Source: CAVPDE01 sp964580575 (lineage in GTDB: Bacteria; Desulfobacterota; DSM-4660; Desulfatiglandales; HGW-15). Taken from it: a stretch of 54,048 bases of DNA. Positions 34,665 through 43,628 of this stretch are shown here, piece by piece. Position 1 is the stretch's first letter; the number at the start of each line of letters is the position of its first letter. The notes beneath the pieces were generated by a model. The model saw only the letters and a program-made list of their open reading frames with translations, was not told where the DNA came from and searched no databases. The stretch lies in assembly GCA_964580575.1 (NCBI GenBank), contig CAZOLJ010000022.1:1-54048 (forward strand), written 5' to 3'. The translations under genes and the position numbers were made by a program.

Positions 34665-35944
34665 TGTATGGTGCAGCCGGTCTTCGTCTTGCCTGCAGAG
34701 AAAATCTCTTCTAAATCCTGGGGCCACAACATCTCGCGCCTTCCCTCTGCGTTCTTGTAGTTCATCCCAAGTGCATAGCCGTAACCATAACTGTTGTAAA
34801 GAGCGATGGATCGTTGGCTCTCATGCGGTGTACGGCAACGCAGAATGGCATAGTAGAGCATCATCTTTGCTGCGTTGCGGCCTGCTTCAGCCGGAGTCAT
34901 CTCCTGCCAGTCTTTTGGCATCGTAAAGGGGTCTGAGGAGATGATCTCCCCCACCTTTTCCATGTACCAGAACGTCATCTCATAGGCCGCCTCGGCCAAT
35001 GCCTCCTTCGACCATCTCAAAGTAATACGCCACTCGTTGTCTTTAATCCGAGCGATCTCGTCGTCCTTAAGCGGAGGGCCACCTGCATCTACGTGAAGCA
35101 ATCGGCCGCCTTCCGCGTCTTCGAACCGAAATGATCGAGGCAGTTTCCAGTTGCTGGGAAAAACGGCAATACGCACGACCCGCCTGTCCTTAGCATAGCC
35201 CACCTTAACCTTCTCGGCGGGGTAATCCACACCATTTATCTGGATACCTTGCTTTACCCGATGAAGATGCTGGTCGAGTTGTGTTCGCAGACGGCTCTCT
35301 GATGGGATATATGACTTGACCTCCGCCAGGCCAGCCACGGTAATAGATGAAGTCGTATCCGAAAGCGGTCTTCGTTCTTCAATCAGGATATGCAAGTCTG
35401 CACCCTTAAGAAGACCTTTTCCTCTCCGCCTATAGATACCCACCGAATCACCGACATACAGCTTAGCGCTTTGCGGGATTTGGTTGTCCTGCTGAAGCCG
35501 CGTCAACAGATCCGAACAGGCTTTGGCCGCAAGCAATTCAGTGACCGCACCTTTAAAACAGTTGACCATGTGGGAGTGGATGAATGTGACGGCGGCGGCA
35601 GAGTCAGCATCGGAGACTCGGTGGTCCTCCAGTTCTGCCGGAATTTCACCATCATTCTCGTAAGGGCCTTTGAGTAGGAAATCTTGGAATAGCCTGCCCC
35701 GCGGATGTGATTCGATGTCACGGATAGCAGTAGCCAGCGCTTGGCGAAAGATGTCAAGAGCGTTGTGCGCGTTCGGAAAAACCGCCCCCCGCGACAGAGC
35801 AGCTTGGAGAGCAGACTCAAGGTCTTTACCCAGATCGGAACTGAGAAGCTCAAAGCCCACTGTGTCAGCAAGCGGCCTTGAATCAGAAAGCACTCTTCTC
35901 GCTGTCTCGCAGAAGCGGCCTTCATGAGGACGTCGGGACTCCAT
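34661..35944 (-). CDS. Unrecognised protein, possible PD-(D/E)XK nuclease
   Basis: A 427-residue protein that I cannot assign. Near the middle, KGADLHIL is followed about 20 residues later by GLAEVKSYI, a D...ExK arrangement as in PD-(D/E)XK nucleases, with flanking beta-strand-like stretches. The C-terminal third is helical with aromatic residues. The start is ATG 35944 with AAGGGTGA upstream. Its stop overlaps the histidine-kinase stop by 4 bases in convergent orientation. The gene stands alone and looks like cargo of a variable region; a nuclease role is only a motif-based suggestion. Confidence 0.7.
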   Translation of the reverse strand: MESRRPHEGRFCETARRVLSDSRPLADTVGFELLSSDLGKDLESALQAALSRGAVFPNAHNALDIFRQALATAIRDIESHPRGRLFQDFLLKGPYENDGEIPAELEDHRVSDADSAAAVTFIHSHMVNCFKGAVTELLAAKACSDLLTRLQQDNQIPQSAKLYVGDSVGIYRRRGKGLLKGADLHILIEERRPLSDTTSSITVAGLAEVKSYIPSESRLRTQLDQHLHRVKQGIQINGVDYPAEKVKVGYAKDRRVVRIAVFPSNWKLPRSFRFEDAEGGRLLHVDAGGPPLKDDEIARIKDNEWRITLRWSKEALAEAAYEMTFWYMEKVGEIISSDPFTMPKDWQEMTPAEAGRNAAKMMLYYAILRCRTPHESQRSIALYNSYGYGYALGMNYKNAEGRREMLWPQDLEEIFSAGKTKTGCTIH

Positions 35945-36311
35945 CAATCACCCTTGCATCTAACCCTCTGGGCTGACAGGTACGCGGACTTCTTTTCCAC
36001 ACATCCTTGTCCAGCCCAATGTTAGACAGCACGCACATCAGGCGCAGAAGAAAGTGTCGAACATAGCTCGAAGCTTCTCAATAAACGTCTCTGCGAACAG
36101 GCCGCTTAGAAACGAACAAAACAGAATCCCCCGCCACGGAATTTTTACCACTGACGAGGGCTCAAAACAAGTGCTTTGATAGCGAGTTGCGCCACGGCGT
36201 CCTTCAATGCTGCGGGTTCGATCGGTGCTGCCAACGTTCTCATTCGTAGACAAGAAAGGGAGAACTGGATAGGGTAATGGGCAGCGGAGAACGAGCCGAC
36301 CCAAGGAGTGA
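35945..36311. other. Intergenic region, no gene recognised
   Basis: About 370 bases without a convincing reading frame, RNA gene or hairpin. Short open frames exist on the minus strand, but none has a family feature or ribosome site. It borders the truncated FecR remnant and may be decayed sequence. Confidence 0.4.
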
Positions 36312-36770
36312 TGGGAGTGTACAGAATCAGGAATACTTGAAACGATCGTTTCCCTGGATGCTGCTTCCCTTGTCTCCGTGGATGAAGGCAAGGTGGAGTT
36401 GGACGCAGACGGAGAGACTGTGATCGTGGAGCAAGGGAAGATGAGTGAGGTAGAGTTCGATGCAAAGCCTTCACTGCCCTCCCCGACAGTCTCCAAGGAG
36501 AAGAGGGACTGGCAAGCTTGGAGGGAGAAGAGGGTTGAGAGTACGATTCACAATCTCCCTCGGATGGCCCCCAGGCTCCGAGAGCGTTTTGAACAGGCTG
36601 CCTTGCGGGCAGGGAAATTCGCTGAAATCGTCCAGGAAAGAGGGGAAGGCATAAGGGAAACCATGCAGGAGGTCCGGGCAGCTAAGCAGAAGGGGGACCG
36701 GGAGAAGGTCCGAGTGTCGGCACAAAGATTGCGGGATCAGGCGGAGGAGTTTAAGAAGGCAGCGGCCTGA
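36312..36770 (+). pseudogene. FecR-domain protein remnant, 5' truncated
   Basis: The open frame begins right after a stop at 36309-36311 with no usable early start. It enters directly into the last beta-strands of a FecR domain (LVSVDEGKVELDADGETV, then EQGKMSEVEF). After that comes a basic, helical C-terminal tail. FecR-domain proteins normally have about 100 more residues before this point, so the 5' part is lost. A GTG at 36378 could start a 130-residue product. It is either a remnant or an expressed short tail protein; I favour remnant. Confidence 0.5.
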
Positions 36771-36800
36771 TTCAGGCAAGGCTTTAACCGTTTCCAGACG

Positions 36801-37037
36801 ATGAGCAGGCTGAGTATTCGTCTGGACCTCTTCGTGAGGGAAAACCAGGCTCGCTTTCCGGAGCGGCAGTTGGCCTTCATCCAGGCCCAGTTCGCTTCCA
36901 TAGCAGAAAAGAGGGAAGAAGTGAAGGAACTCCAAGGGAGGTCCATCTCCACCATAAGGGAGGTATTCCGGGAGCTGAAGGCCTTTCGAGAAGAAATGGT
37001 GTCTCCCAGAGATGCCTCTGGATCTACCAGGTCTTGA
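36801..37037 (+). CDS. Small coiled-coil protein, uncertain
   Basis: A 78-residue frame, highly charged and helical (RQLAFIQAQFASIAEKREEVKEL), following the FecR remnant on the same strand 30 bases later. No clear ribosome site is seen before the ATG. The amino-acid pattern looks like real protein rather than random sequence, but it may be another remnant. No function can be given. Confidence 0.4.
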   Translation: MSRLSIRLDLFVRENQARFPERQLAFIQAQFASIAEKREEVKELQGRSISTIREVFRELKAFREEMVSPRDASGSTRS

Positions 37038-37589
37038 TTTGAATCTCGACAATGATTTCCAGATAGAATTGCGGGCGTGAATATGCCAAACCTCTGTTCC
37101 GAATGTTGGCTCCGAGTGGTGATAAATATCTGGGTATCCAAAAAACAGGGGGGCCATAATACAGAATAAATCGAGTCTCTAGGGATCACATAGTTTTCCC
37201 CTTGAGCCACATTCCCCATTTTCCATGAAATGGGTAGCCTTTTGCGCATAAGGGGTTTTCTGGTATGATTAGTACCTATAGATTGACCTAGGGTGGTGAG
37301 GTGCGTGCTGTTCGGAAACCATTTACTTGGATGCTGGCAAGAAAAGGATGAGAAAATCTCTTTATGTCATGGAAACCTTTTTGACGAAATCTTTTCAAAT
37401 TGAATCGCCGCCCGGCGTCGGCATCGCAGACCCCGTTGTCGAAAAGGGAAAGAGAATTTACTCGACAACCAAGACTATCAGACGTTTGACAAGCCGCCTT
37501 TTTTCAGGGGGCTGGATAGGCAAGCGGTGGTTCCGCGGGCCTTGATCCACCGCATGGAACATGTAATTCAGACTGTCAGGAGGTGAGCT
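37038..37589. other. Intergenic region, no convincing gene
   Basis: About 550 bases. A 72-codon frame at 37327-37545 has no ribosome site or family features, and I leave it out. A good GTCAGGAGGTGAG ribosome site lies at the right edge and belongs to the next gene. No hairpin-plus-T-run terminator was found. Confidence 0.4.
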
Positions 37590-37901
37590 ATGAGGTTCTT
37601 ATTGAAGGTCAACATTCCGGTTGAGTCAGGGAACGCGGCTGCCAAGGCCGGAAAACTTGGTGCGATCATCCAATCCATTCTGGCAGACTTGAAGCCGGAG
37701 GCCGCCTATTTCACGGACGAAAAGGGACAGCGCACAGGGTTCATTTTCCTTGAGATGCGGGAGGCGTCCCAAATTCCGGCAATTGCTGAACCCTGGTTCC
37801 TCGCCTTCAATGCGGGCATTGAGCTGCACCCGGTCATGGTACCGACCGATTTAGCCCAAGCTAGCGGGGCGATCGAGCAGGCAGTCAAGAAATATGCCTG
37901 A
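37590..37901 (+). CDS. Small conserved protein, ferredoxin-like fold (DUF3303-like)
   Basis: A 103-residue cytoplasmic protein of a common bacterial family. It starts with a beta-strand (MRFLLKVNIPV) and continues with AAYFTDEKGQRTGF, ASQIPAIAEPWFLAFNAGIELHPVM and a final helix. This pattern fits a dimeric alpha/beta (ferredoxin-like) barrel. AGGAGGTGAGCT immediately before the ATG gives an excellent ribosome site. No partner gene is adjacent. The function of the family is not known to me. Confidence 0.85.
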   Translation: MRFLLKVNIPVESGNAAAKAGKLGAIIQSILADLKPEAAYFTDEKGQRTGFIFLEMREASQIPAIAEPWFLAFNAGIELHPVMVPTDLAQASGAIEQAVKKYA

Positions 37902-38163
37902 TGGTCTCGATTGCCATTTGGTCCACGGGCTGCATCTAGCGAGGGGCCCGACATGTGAGCTTTATCATGCTCGACAGACAATCGGGAGCGCGGTCAATGC
38001 GAGAATGGCAGAGGCAGGCTGCGGCACAAAAAGGGTTTGTGATGATTCTCTGCATCTTGATTATGACGGCATTTGAGATGCCATCCTATTGCCTTCTGCG
38101 ACTGTTGAGATCTATGTCTTCAATGCAATGTTCTGATAGAGCGGGTGAGTCTTGCATCTGGAA

Positions 38164-38958
38164 TTAATAGCTACCAGGCGCTCCACTTCTTTCTCTCCAG
38201 GCCCGATAGATCCACTCCATGTCATGGTGAGGACCCTCTTGATGTTTCACGAGATCCAGAATCTCCCTGTCCGTGTGGTTCCACAAGAACGCAGGAACCA
38301 GCCTAAGCCCCTCCCTCTCGGGATAAACAAAAAAAGAAGTGTGGTAATCTGAAACAATCTCTTTATCATGCCTTCTTTCCAGTGATGAGGGAACAGCACG
38401 ACCATTGCAGAGGCAAAGATACTCTGCGGCATCAGGGGGCGGTGAAGGTGCCCTCCCCATCACTGGAATCACAGCTGCTGACCCGCCAGACAGGATCGTT
38501 TGCCGAAACACCTCATGATAGAAAACCGTCCCCCGCACTCCAATCACCGCCGTGGGGGTGGACAAGGAATACCTGCTTCCCTTCGTCACAATTGCGAGCA
38601 GAGCTCCCTTTACGAGGGCCCAAACGCTGGAGTTCTCAACCCGATTGACCCGGAATTCAGATTCCCCTTTGAGCTTCACGAGGCTGTTATCCAGGAACCT
38701 TAAAACCACTGAAGCGTCCGGAGCCCCTTTGATGACCTCTCCCTCCAAGACGGTCTCGCCTAGGCGGGCTTCTCTTCCGTCCACCCAGGCCGATCCTTCG
38801 AGCGCGACGACAATGGCCCGAGCCTCTTGGGTCTCCCTTTCGCCCCGCGCAAGCTTCAGGCCCGTCCAGGAGGAGGCAACGAGAATTCCCCCCAAGCGCA
38901 GTGCCTGCCTTCTCGTCAAAAGCACTTCCCAGCTCTTCTTTGCCTTCACTTGAGCCAC
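38164..38958 (-). CDS. FecR-domain exported protein
   Basis: The N-terminus has TRRQALRLGGILVASS, a Tat-like double-Arg segment followed by a hydrophobic stretch, so it is probably exported. A FecR-type beta domain follows at about residues 45-165: GEVIKGAPDASVVLRF, LVKLKGESEFRV, YSLSTPTAVIGVRGT. The C-terminal 90 residues hold two close Cys (YLCLCNG) and a helical end. GTG 38958 lies too close to AAGGAG; GTG 38949, ten bases after it, is the better start. Its first codons overlap the end of the truncated URO-D-like gene. The domain is sure; the ligand or role is unknown. Confidence 0.8.
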   Translation of the reverse strand: MAQVKAKKSWEVLLTRRQALRLGGILVASSWTGLKLARGERETQEARAIVVALEGSAWVDGREARLGETVLEGEVIKGAPDASVVLRFLDNSLVKLKGESEFRVNRVENSSVWALVKGALLAIVTKGSRYSLSTPTAVIGVRGTVFYHEVFRQTILSGGSAAVIPVMGRAPSPPPDAAEYLCLCNGRAVPSSLERRHDKEIVSDYHTSFFVYPEREGLRLVPAFLWNHTDREILDLVKHQEGPHHDMEWIYRAWRERSGAPGSY

Positions 38959-39380
38959 ACTCCTTTAGGGGTGAGATACATCACCTCTGTGAACCTCTTC
39001 CAACCCTCAACACCCACGGAAAGGAAGAAACCACGGTGAACGCGCAGGAAAAGCGGATAGTCCCTGGTCCGCGATTTGTGGACCAAGTCATTCCATCTCG
39101 TTGGAAGACGCTTGCGATCATAGGGATCCAGTGCTTTTTTCAGTCTGTCCAGCTCGGATAGGGAGTTCGGCCACTTTCTTAGCCCCGGACGGGGATACAG
39201 GTCGGGTTCGACTTCTTCGCGAGGATCAAAGTGAAACATCTCATAAAGGCCCACCTTCGGTGGCAGCCCTTGTTTACGCCACTCACGAACCACGTCTTCT
39301 TCCATGCCCTCATGGAAGTAAGGGACGCGGTCGGGGCCACCATAACCCATGGTCTTACGAAATCTTTCCCGGCTGTCCAC
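38946..39380 (-). pseudogene. Truncated URO-D / MtaA-like methyltransferase gene
   Basis: The first 100 or so residues (MDSRERFRKTMGYGGPDRVP, then YEMFHFDPREE) match the start of uroporphyrinogen-decarboxylase-like proteins, the family that includes corrinoid methyltransferases such as MtaA. Those proteins have about 340-380 residues; here the frame ends after 144 at TPKGVWLK, inside the next gene's start. The C-terminal two thirds, with most of the barrel, are missing. A GTG start and a weak site are used. Probably a dead remnant cut by rearrangement. Confidence 0.65.
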
Positions 39381-39433
39381 AAGCCCCCAACGACGACCAA
39401 GATTTCATTTACCTGTAGTCCACCCTGTCACGT

Positions 39434-40717
39434 TCAAGGCATGAGTTTCGAGCGGATGAGGCGTATGGTTGCCTCTATCTGCCCATCCGATCCTTGAGAG
39501 ATGTCGATGCGGCCGTTTGCGAGATAGGGCGATACGGCCGCCATGATGTCATCCGTCAGTCTCCCGTACTGCCCGTAGAAGGAACGGAGCCTCGATTTGA
39601 GACTGAAAGCCAGCTTCTCTCGCGGAACGAGTTCAAGAAACTCATCGATGACCGACAGCATGCGGTCACGGTCCTCAGGCAAGCGACCGTTGACGTCCAG
39701 AAGGTTCGATGCGCTGTCGCTCACAATTCCGCAGGGCGCTTCGGTCTGCTCCACAAGCACCCTGATCTCTCGCGCCACCTGCTCCTCGGTGGCCTCGACA
39801 AAATCGCCATGGTCAACAGCCTCAGCAAGCCCCGTTCTTGGAAAGATCTCCAGGGAGCGCAGGCGCAGGAAATCCGGTGCAATGCGGCTCAGGAGCTCCG
39901 CGGTTTCAACAGCGTGGAGTTCCGACCACCGGCTTCCTCCCAATCCCGGCATGACATAGACAGAGCATGAGATCCCTGCATCCTTGACCTTCAGGCACCC
40001 TTCGAGCTGCTCGGCGGCCGTGACTCCCTTAGACATGAAGTTCAATACTGTGTCGCTGCCGCTCTCTAGGCCGAAATGCACGCGATCGAGTCCGGCTTCC
40101 CGAAAGACCTTGAGTTCCGCGGGGCTTTTCCTCGCAGCAGTGCTCGTGCGGCCGTACACTGTGAATCGGCGGAGCATGGGAAAAGTCGTCTTGATCTCGC
40201 TCATCACCTCAGTGAAAAACTCAGGCGCTAAGATCAGCGAGTTGGAATCCCCCAGAAAGCAGGTCTCCTGCCCTCCCAGCCTCCAAGTGAGCACGTGGTA
40301 GATGCTGTCCTCCAGCCTCGGCCGCTCTTTGAACCACGAGGAGAACCATCTCAACCGCTCATCATTTTCTTCCTCTACCGCCATGTCCGCCCCGTCCGCA
40401 TCCGCGTCAGCGCGGACGGCCTGCACCTCTCGAATCAGGGAAGCAGCGTCCTGGTACCCTAAACGCCCCGGGACATCTTGCTCAACGGCATAGTCTGTGA
40501 GCAGATCGCAAATCACCCTGGCACGATGCACATCCCTTTTCACTTCTTCCATGGTACGGCGGCTGAAGCGGGCCCCGTATTTGTAGACCGGACAGAAGAG
40601 GCACCGGTTCCACCCGCAGTTGCGGGTCAGGCGAAAGGTGAGGCTGTCGTTCTCGGTCGGGGGACGAATGGAACTAATTTCGAAGGGCTCAACAGTACTC
40701 AGGTTCATGAAGGTCAT
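39434..40717 (-). CDS. Radical SAM protein
   Basis: A 427-residue radical SAM enzyme with the cluster-binding cysteines in RNCGWNRCLFCPVYKYG, spaced Cys34-x4-Cys39-x2-Cys42 instead of the usual x3/x2. The barrel continues with FLGDSNSLIL, FTVYGRTSTAARKSP, VHFGLESGSDTVL and VYVMPGLGG. These are typical of Elp3/MiaB/HemN-type radical SAM barrels, but no B12-binding or TRAM domain is visible. It lies about 50 bases upstream of the truncated URO-D-like gene on the same strand and 9 bases after the old-yellow-enzyme remnant, so all may once have formed one unit. Reaction unknown. Confidence 0.87.
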   Translation of the reverse strand: MTFMNLSTVEPFEISSIRPPTENDSLTFRLTRNCGWNRCLFCPVYKYGARFSRRTMEEVKRDVHRARVICDLLTDYAVEQDVPGRLGYQDAASLIREVQAVRADADADGADMAVEEENDERLRWFSSWFKERPRLEDSIYHVLTWRLGGQETCFLGDSNSLILAPEFFTEVMSEIKTTFPMLRRFTVYGRTSTAARKSPAELKVFREAGLDRVHFGLESGSDTVLNFMSKGVTAAEQLEGCLKVKDAGISCSVYVMPGLGGSRWSELHAVETAELLSRIAPDFLRLRSLEIFPRTGLAEAVDHGDFVEATEEQVAREIRVLVEQTEAPCGIVSDSASNLLDVNGRLPEDRDRMLSVIDEFLELVPREKLAFSLKSRLRSFYGQYGRLTDDIMAAVSPYLANGRIDISQGSDGQIEATIRLIRSKLMP

Positions 40718-40726
40718 CGGACAGTC

Positions 40727-41476
40727 CTACTTCAACGACGGGTACTCTGTATAACCTTTCGGCCCAGGCGTATAAAGGGTGGCAAAGTCCGGCTCATTGA
40801 GGGAAGCGCCCTCCTGAAAGCGCCGCACCAAGTCCGGATTGGCGAGAAAGGGCAACCCGAATGCAGCCAGGTCCGTTTCATTGCTCCGGATTGCAGAGGT
40901 ACCGAGTTGCGCATTGAACCCTCCGCAGATGATCAGCGTGCCCTTGAACAAACGCCGCAACTGAGGCGAGATGCGCTCGCCTGGGCCGGCCAGCGGATGA
41001 CCGGGCAAAGGTTCCATCAAGTGAAGATAGGCAAGATGAAAGGCGTTCAATTGCTCTACCGCATAGCGGAAAGTGGCCAGGGGGTCGCTGTCGCTCATGT
41101 CATTGTAAACGCCTGTGGGTGAAAGCCGCACCCCGACCCGATCCGGCGACCACGCAGCGCACACTGCCTCTGTGACCTCGAGGAGGAACCGGGCGAGCTT
41201 CGAAACACTTCCGCCGTAGTCATCAGTACGCTGGTTCGTTCCGTCACGGAGGAATTGATCGATGAGGTACCCGTTGGCCCCGTGGATCTCCACACCATCG
41301 AATCCCGCATCCTTTGCGCGGCCGGCTGCTGCGCGCTGGCTGTAGTACTCGGCCATGATGCTGTTGGGCGTGCCGTCGGGATCGGCACGGCCGCGGGTCA
41401 TGGGGGCCATGATCATGCGGTTCGGCAGCATGAGCCGTCGGAGTACATAGGGACTGAACAAGGGATTCTGATCCAT
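40727..41476 (-). pseudogene. Old-yellow-enzyme (alkene reductase) gene with internal deletion
   Basis: An FMN-dependent ene-reductase homologue (NemA/XenA-like). The start (LMLPNRMIMAPMTRGRA) and the second half (AGFDGVEIHGANGYLIDQF onward to the C-terminus) are well preserved. However, residue 52 jumps from QRAAAG straight to RAKDAGFDG. Family members have about 110 further residues there, including several strands and helices of the FMN barrel. The deletion is in frame, leaving 249 instead of about 360 residues, so the protein is unlikely to fold as an active reductase. It precedes the radical SAM gene by 9 bases. Confidence 0.8.
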
Positions 41477-41743
41477 GGGTTTTCGTGCTCCTTCGTCTCA
41501 ACCTGGATTGGAATCAGCCGTCGCTTCTTCCGAGTCTCAACTTCACTTCTGCTTCTGGGACGGCTCATTCTGAGTCCAAGCCCGGGGTTCCCAGCGCTTC
41601 TTCAACACCACAGTGTATATAGCATGTTTTCAAATCCTTGTCTTGGCCCCATACCCACAATCCGCCAGCCCGAGGATGCCCCTAAATCAGACAAGGATGG
41701 AACCTCAATGTTCAAGGATAGGCGGGTTAATCGAAGAAAAAGA

Positions 41744-42553
41744 CTATCGAAAGAAATACCCCTTAAAGCTGGCATGCACATAGTCCCCGATCCGTTTGAT
41801 GCGTGCCAGTTCTTCCTCCCTGAGGGGGCCCAGGTCCAGGGCCGCCAGTGCCTCCTGCATCTCCTCCCGGTTCTTGGGGCCGGTGATACAGACATCCACC
41901 ATGGGATGGCTCAAGGCAAATCGGTAGCAGTCCGCACCCCGTAGCGGTTCCTCACCGGGCGGCATCCACTTGGCTCGGACCAGGTCGCCCCACCGGGTCG
42001 CCGTGTAGGTGACCAGGCCGGGCCGGTTGTGCTGCGGCATCTTCTCGAAGATGTCCTGTTCCGCACCCCTGTGCGCGGCATTATAACGCACATGGAAAAG
42101 GTCAAAACGATCGTCCTTCGCCAACCGAGGGAATAACCGCCGGTTGTGGCCCGAGAGGCCCAGAAACCGGAACAGGCCCTTGTCCTTCATCTTCATGGCC
42201 CGATCCATGATCCGGGCAGAGGGCTCCTTGTCGTGCCAACCCAGGAGCATGATGTCGGCCCTTTCAATACCGAGGGCCTTCAGGGCCTTCCGGTAGAACA
42301 GCTCCATGAGGGCTGCGGAGCGGGAATAGCTCTGAATCACGATCACCAGGTCGTCCCGCTTCCCCCCGGCAATAAGGTTGCGAATGGCCCGCGCCATGCC
42401 CGTCTTTCGCATCGAGCCCCAGTAGAAGTAGTTAACACCCCGTTCAAAAGCTTCCTCAAAGGCCTCTGTGGGCGCTCCAAAACTGCTCGCCACTCCGAGG
42501 CGGCATACGGTCAACCCGGTCTTGCCGAGAATCTGTCGTTCTCTAAACCCCAT
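41744..42553 (-). CDS. Aldo/keto-reductase-like protein with altered catalytic tetrad
   Basis: A 269-residue TIM-barrel protein that starts with the AKR signature region (RQILGKTGLTVCRLG). It keeps the overall order of the family, including KALKALGIERADIMLLGWHD. The usual GxNxFDTAxxYG motif reads GVNYFYWGSMRKTG, so the catalytic Asp is replaced. The strand that normally carries the catalytic Lys reads VIVIQSYSR, with no Lys. The His position (GWHD) is kept. A normal NADPH reductase activity is therefore doubtful. ATG 42553 lies behind GGGAGGGGG; no partner gene is close. Confidence 0.82.
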   Translation of the reverse strand: MGFRERQILGKTGLTVCRLGVASSFGAPTEAFEEAFERGVNYFYWGSMRKTGMARAIRNLIAGGKRDDLVIVIQSYSRSAALMELFYRKALKALGIERADIMLLGWHDKEPSARIMDRAMKMKDKGLFRFLGLSGHNRRLFPRLAKDDRFDLFHVRYNAAHRGAEQDIFEKMPQHNRPGLVTYTATRWGDLVRAKWMPPGEEPLRGADCYRFALSHPMVDVCITGPKNREEMQEALAALDLGPLREEELARIKRIGDYVHASFKGYFFR

Positions 42554-42899
42554 CACACCCCCTCCCTTTCCAGAAGCCACGAACTCGATCTGCTTCAATT
42601 CTCACTATACCCGTATGGAGAAGAGGGTCAAGGTTTAGTCGATGTGGGGTAGAAGGCGCGCGCCCGGTCTTGCCCGGCATTCCTGCATGCAAGCTCTTCT
42701 TGTGAGGATAAGATGAGGAAGCCTTTATTGGCAGATACCAAGAAATCTCAGATCTATTCTTCGTATCACAGGTTTTGCTGAAGTTGTGATATAGAGCAGA
42801 CATCACACCAAGAGTAATAATATGATGTCCCCTATCCTAGAACGGCCGCTATCAACCCCAGGAGCATTCTCTCCTCATATATTTGGTTATCTAAAACTC
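42554..42899. other. Intergenic region, A+T-rich toward the right end
   Basis: About 350 bases without a convincing gene. The composition becomes clearly A+T-richer from about 42700, which marks the left edge of the defence-like island. No tRNA, attachment-site repeat or integrase was seen here. Confidence 0.4.
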
Positions 42900-42933
42900 G
42901 TTGACATCCTTAATCTTTTCCACTAACGTCAAC
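42900..42933 (+). promoter_or_regulatory. Possible promoter/operator with inverted repeat
   Basis: A perfect -35-like TTGACA (42901-42906) overlaps GTTGAC (42900-42905), which is repeated inverted as GTCAAC (42928-42933). The -10 region 17 bases downstream is weak. The arrangement would allow a dimeric repressor to cover a promoter for the small gene starting at 42977. Confidence 0.3.
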
Positions 42934-42976
42934 TCAAACTCCGCAATGCCGTCGGCATTACTACAGGATAGCGAGT

Positions 42977-43276
42977 ATGAGCACCAAGAAGACTTCTGGA
43001 CGCAGAAAAATGACCCAAAAGCATATCAACAACCTCGTGGTGGCTCAAGCCGGAAATGATTCCGCCTGGGAAGCACCCATTCAAGTCCGACGTGGCGAAG
43101 CGGGCACTATCTCTATTCCTGCTGACCTCGCAGCAAGGGCTGCATTCTTGGCACAAGTTCATCATGCTTCTGGCGTTGAAGAGTGGCTTACCAGATTTAT
43201 CCCCGAGAGTATTGAACTGGAAGAAGTGGCCTTCGCGGCAGCCAAACGCGACTTGACGAGAAACCAGGAGCTGTAA
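42977..43276 (+). CDS. Hypothetical protein
   Basis: A 99-residue protein with a basic N-terminus (KKTSGRRKMTQKH) and a compact C-terminal part (ISIPADLAARAAFLAQVHHASGVEEWL). No family is recognised. The basic lead and helical body would suit a small DNA-binding or antitoxin-like protein, but this is a guess. AGGATAGCGAG ahead of the ATG is a fair ribosome site. It stands alone just upstream of the restriction-modification genes. Confidence 0.65.
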   Translation: MSTKKTSGRRKMTQKHINNLVVAQAGNDSAWEAPIQVRRGEAGTISIPADLAARAAFLAQVHHASGVEEWLTRFIPESIELEEVAFAAAKRDLTRNQEL

Positions 43277-43319
43277 CCTCGACCTCAGGATTAGGGCGCC
43301 CTTCATGGAAGCAAGACCG

Positions 43320-43530
43320 GGCGCATCTATCCTTATAGAGGCCCAGACCCTGAAAAAGATGAGAATGGCCTTCTATAGAGGCTTAGAACGCCATTCTTGC
43401 CGATGAAAAAGGCCTCCCAAGAAAAAGCCATCTTATGCTCATGGGCCTTAAAAGGGCATTTTGGGCCATGGGAATGGTGGTTTAAGGCTTGAAAACGCCC
43501 AACTTCGGGGTGATAATCTCTAAATACCAA
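43320..43530. other. Structured intergenic region upstream of the R-M genes
   Basis: No gene is seen, but several short complementary segments are. AGAATGG (about 43359-43365) pairs with CCATTCT (about 43391-43397), enclosing a CCT...AGG hairpin around TATAG. AAGGCC and GGCCTT are mirrored around 43410-43455. The word ATAGAGGC occurs twice, 42 bases apart. It could be a small RNA or a decayed repeat; there is no evidence for transcription. Confidence 0.35.
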
Positions 43531-43628
43531 CCGGGTAGCTTGTCTGACCCGACGGGGACGGGGCGGCCACCTGCCGGCTGACGATATGGCCTATTTAGTG
43601 TTCTAAGGATGCCCTGCCTGCGACTGAA

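Noticed and set aside
37327..37545. A 72-codon frame before the small conserved gene
   Set aside because: No ribosome site and no protein-like pattern; it may be random.
43320..43530. Possible CRISPR array
   Set aside because: The similar words are not of constant length or spacing, no regular repeat-spacer pattern exists and no cas genes are near.
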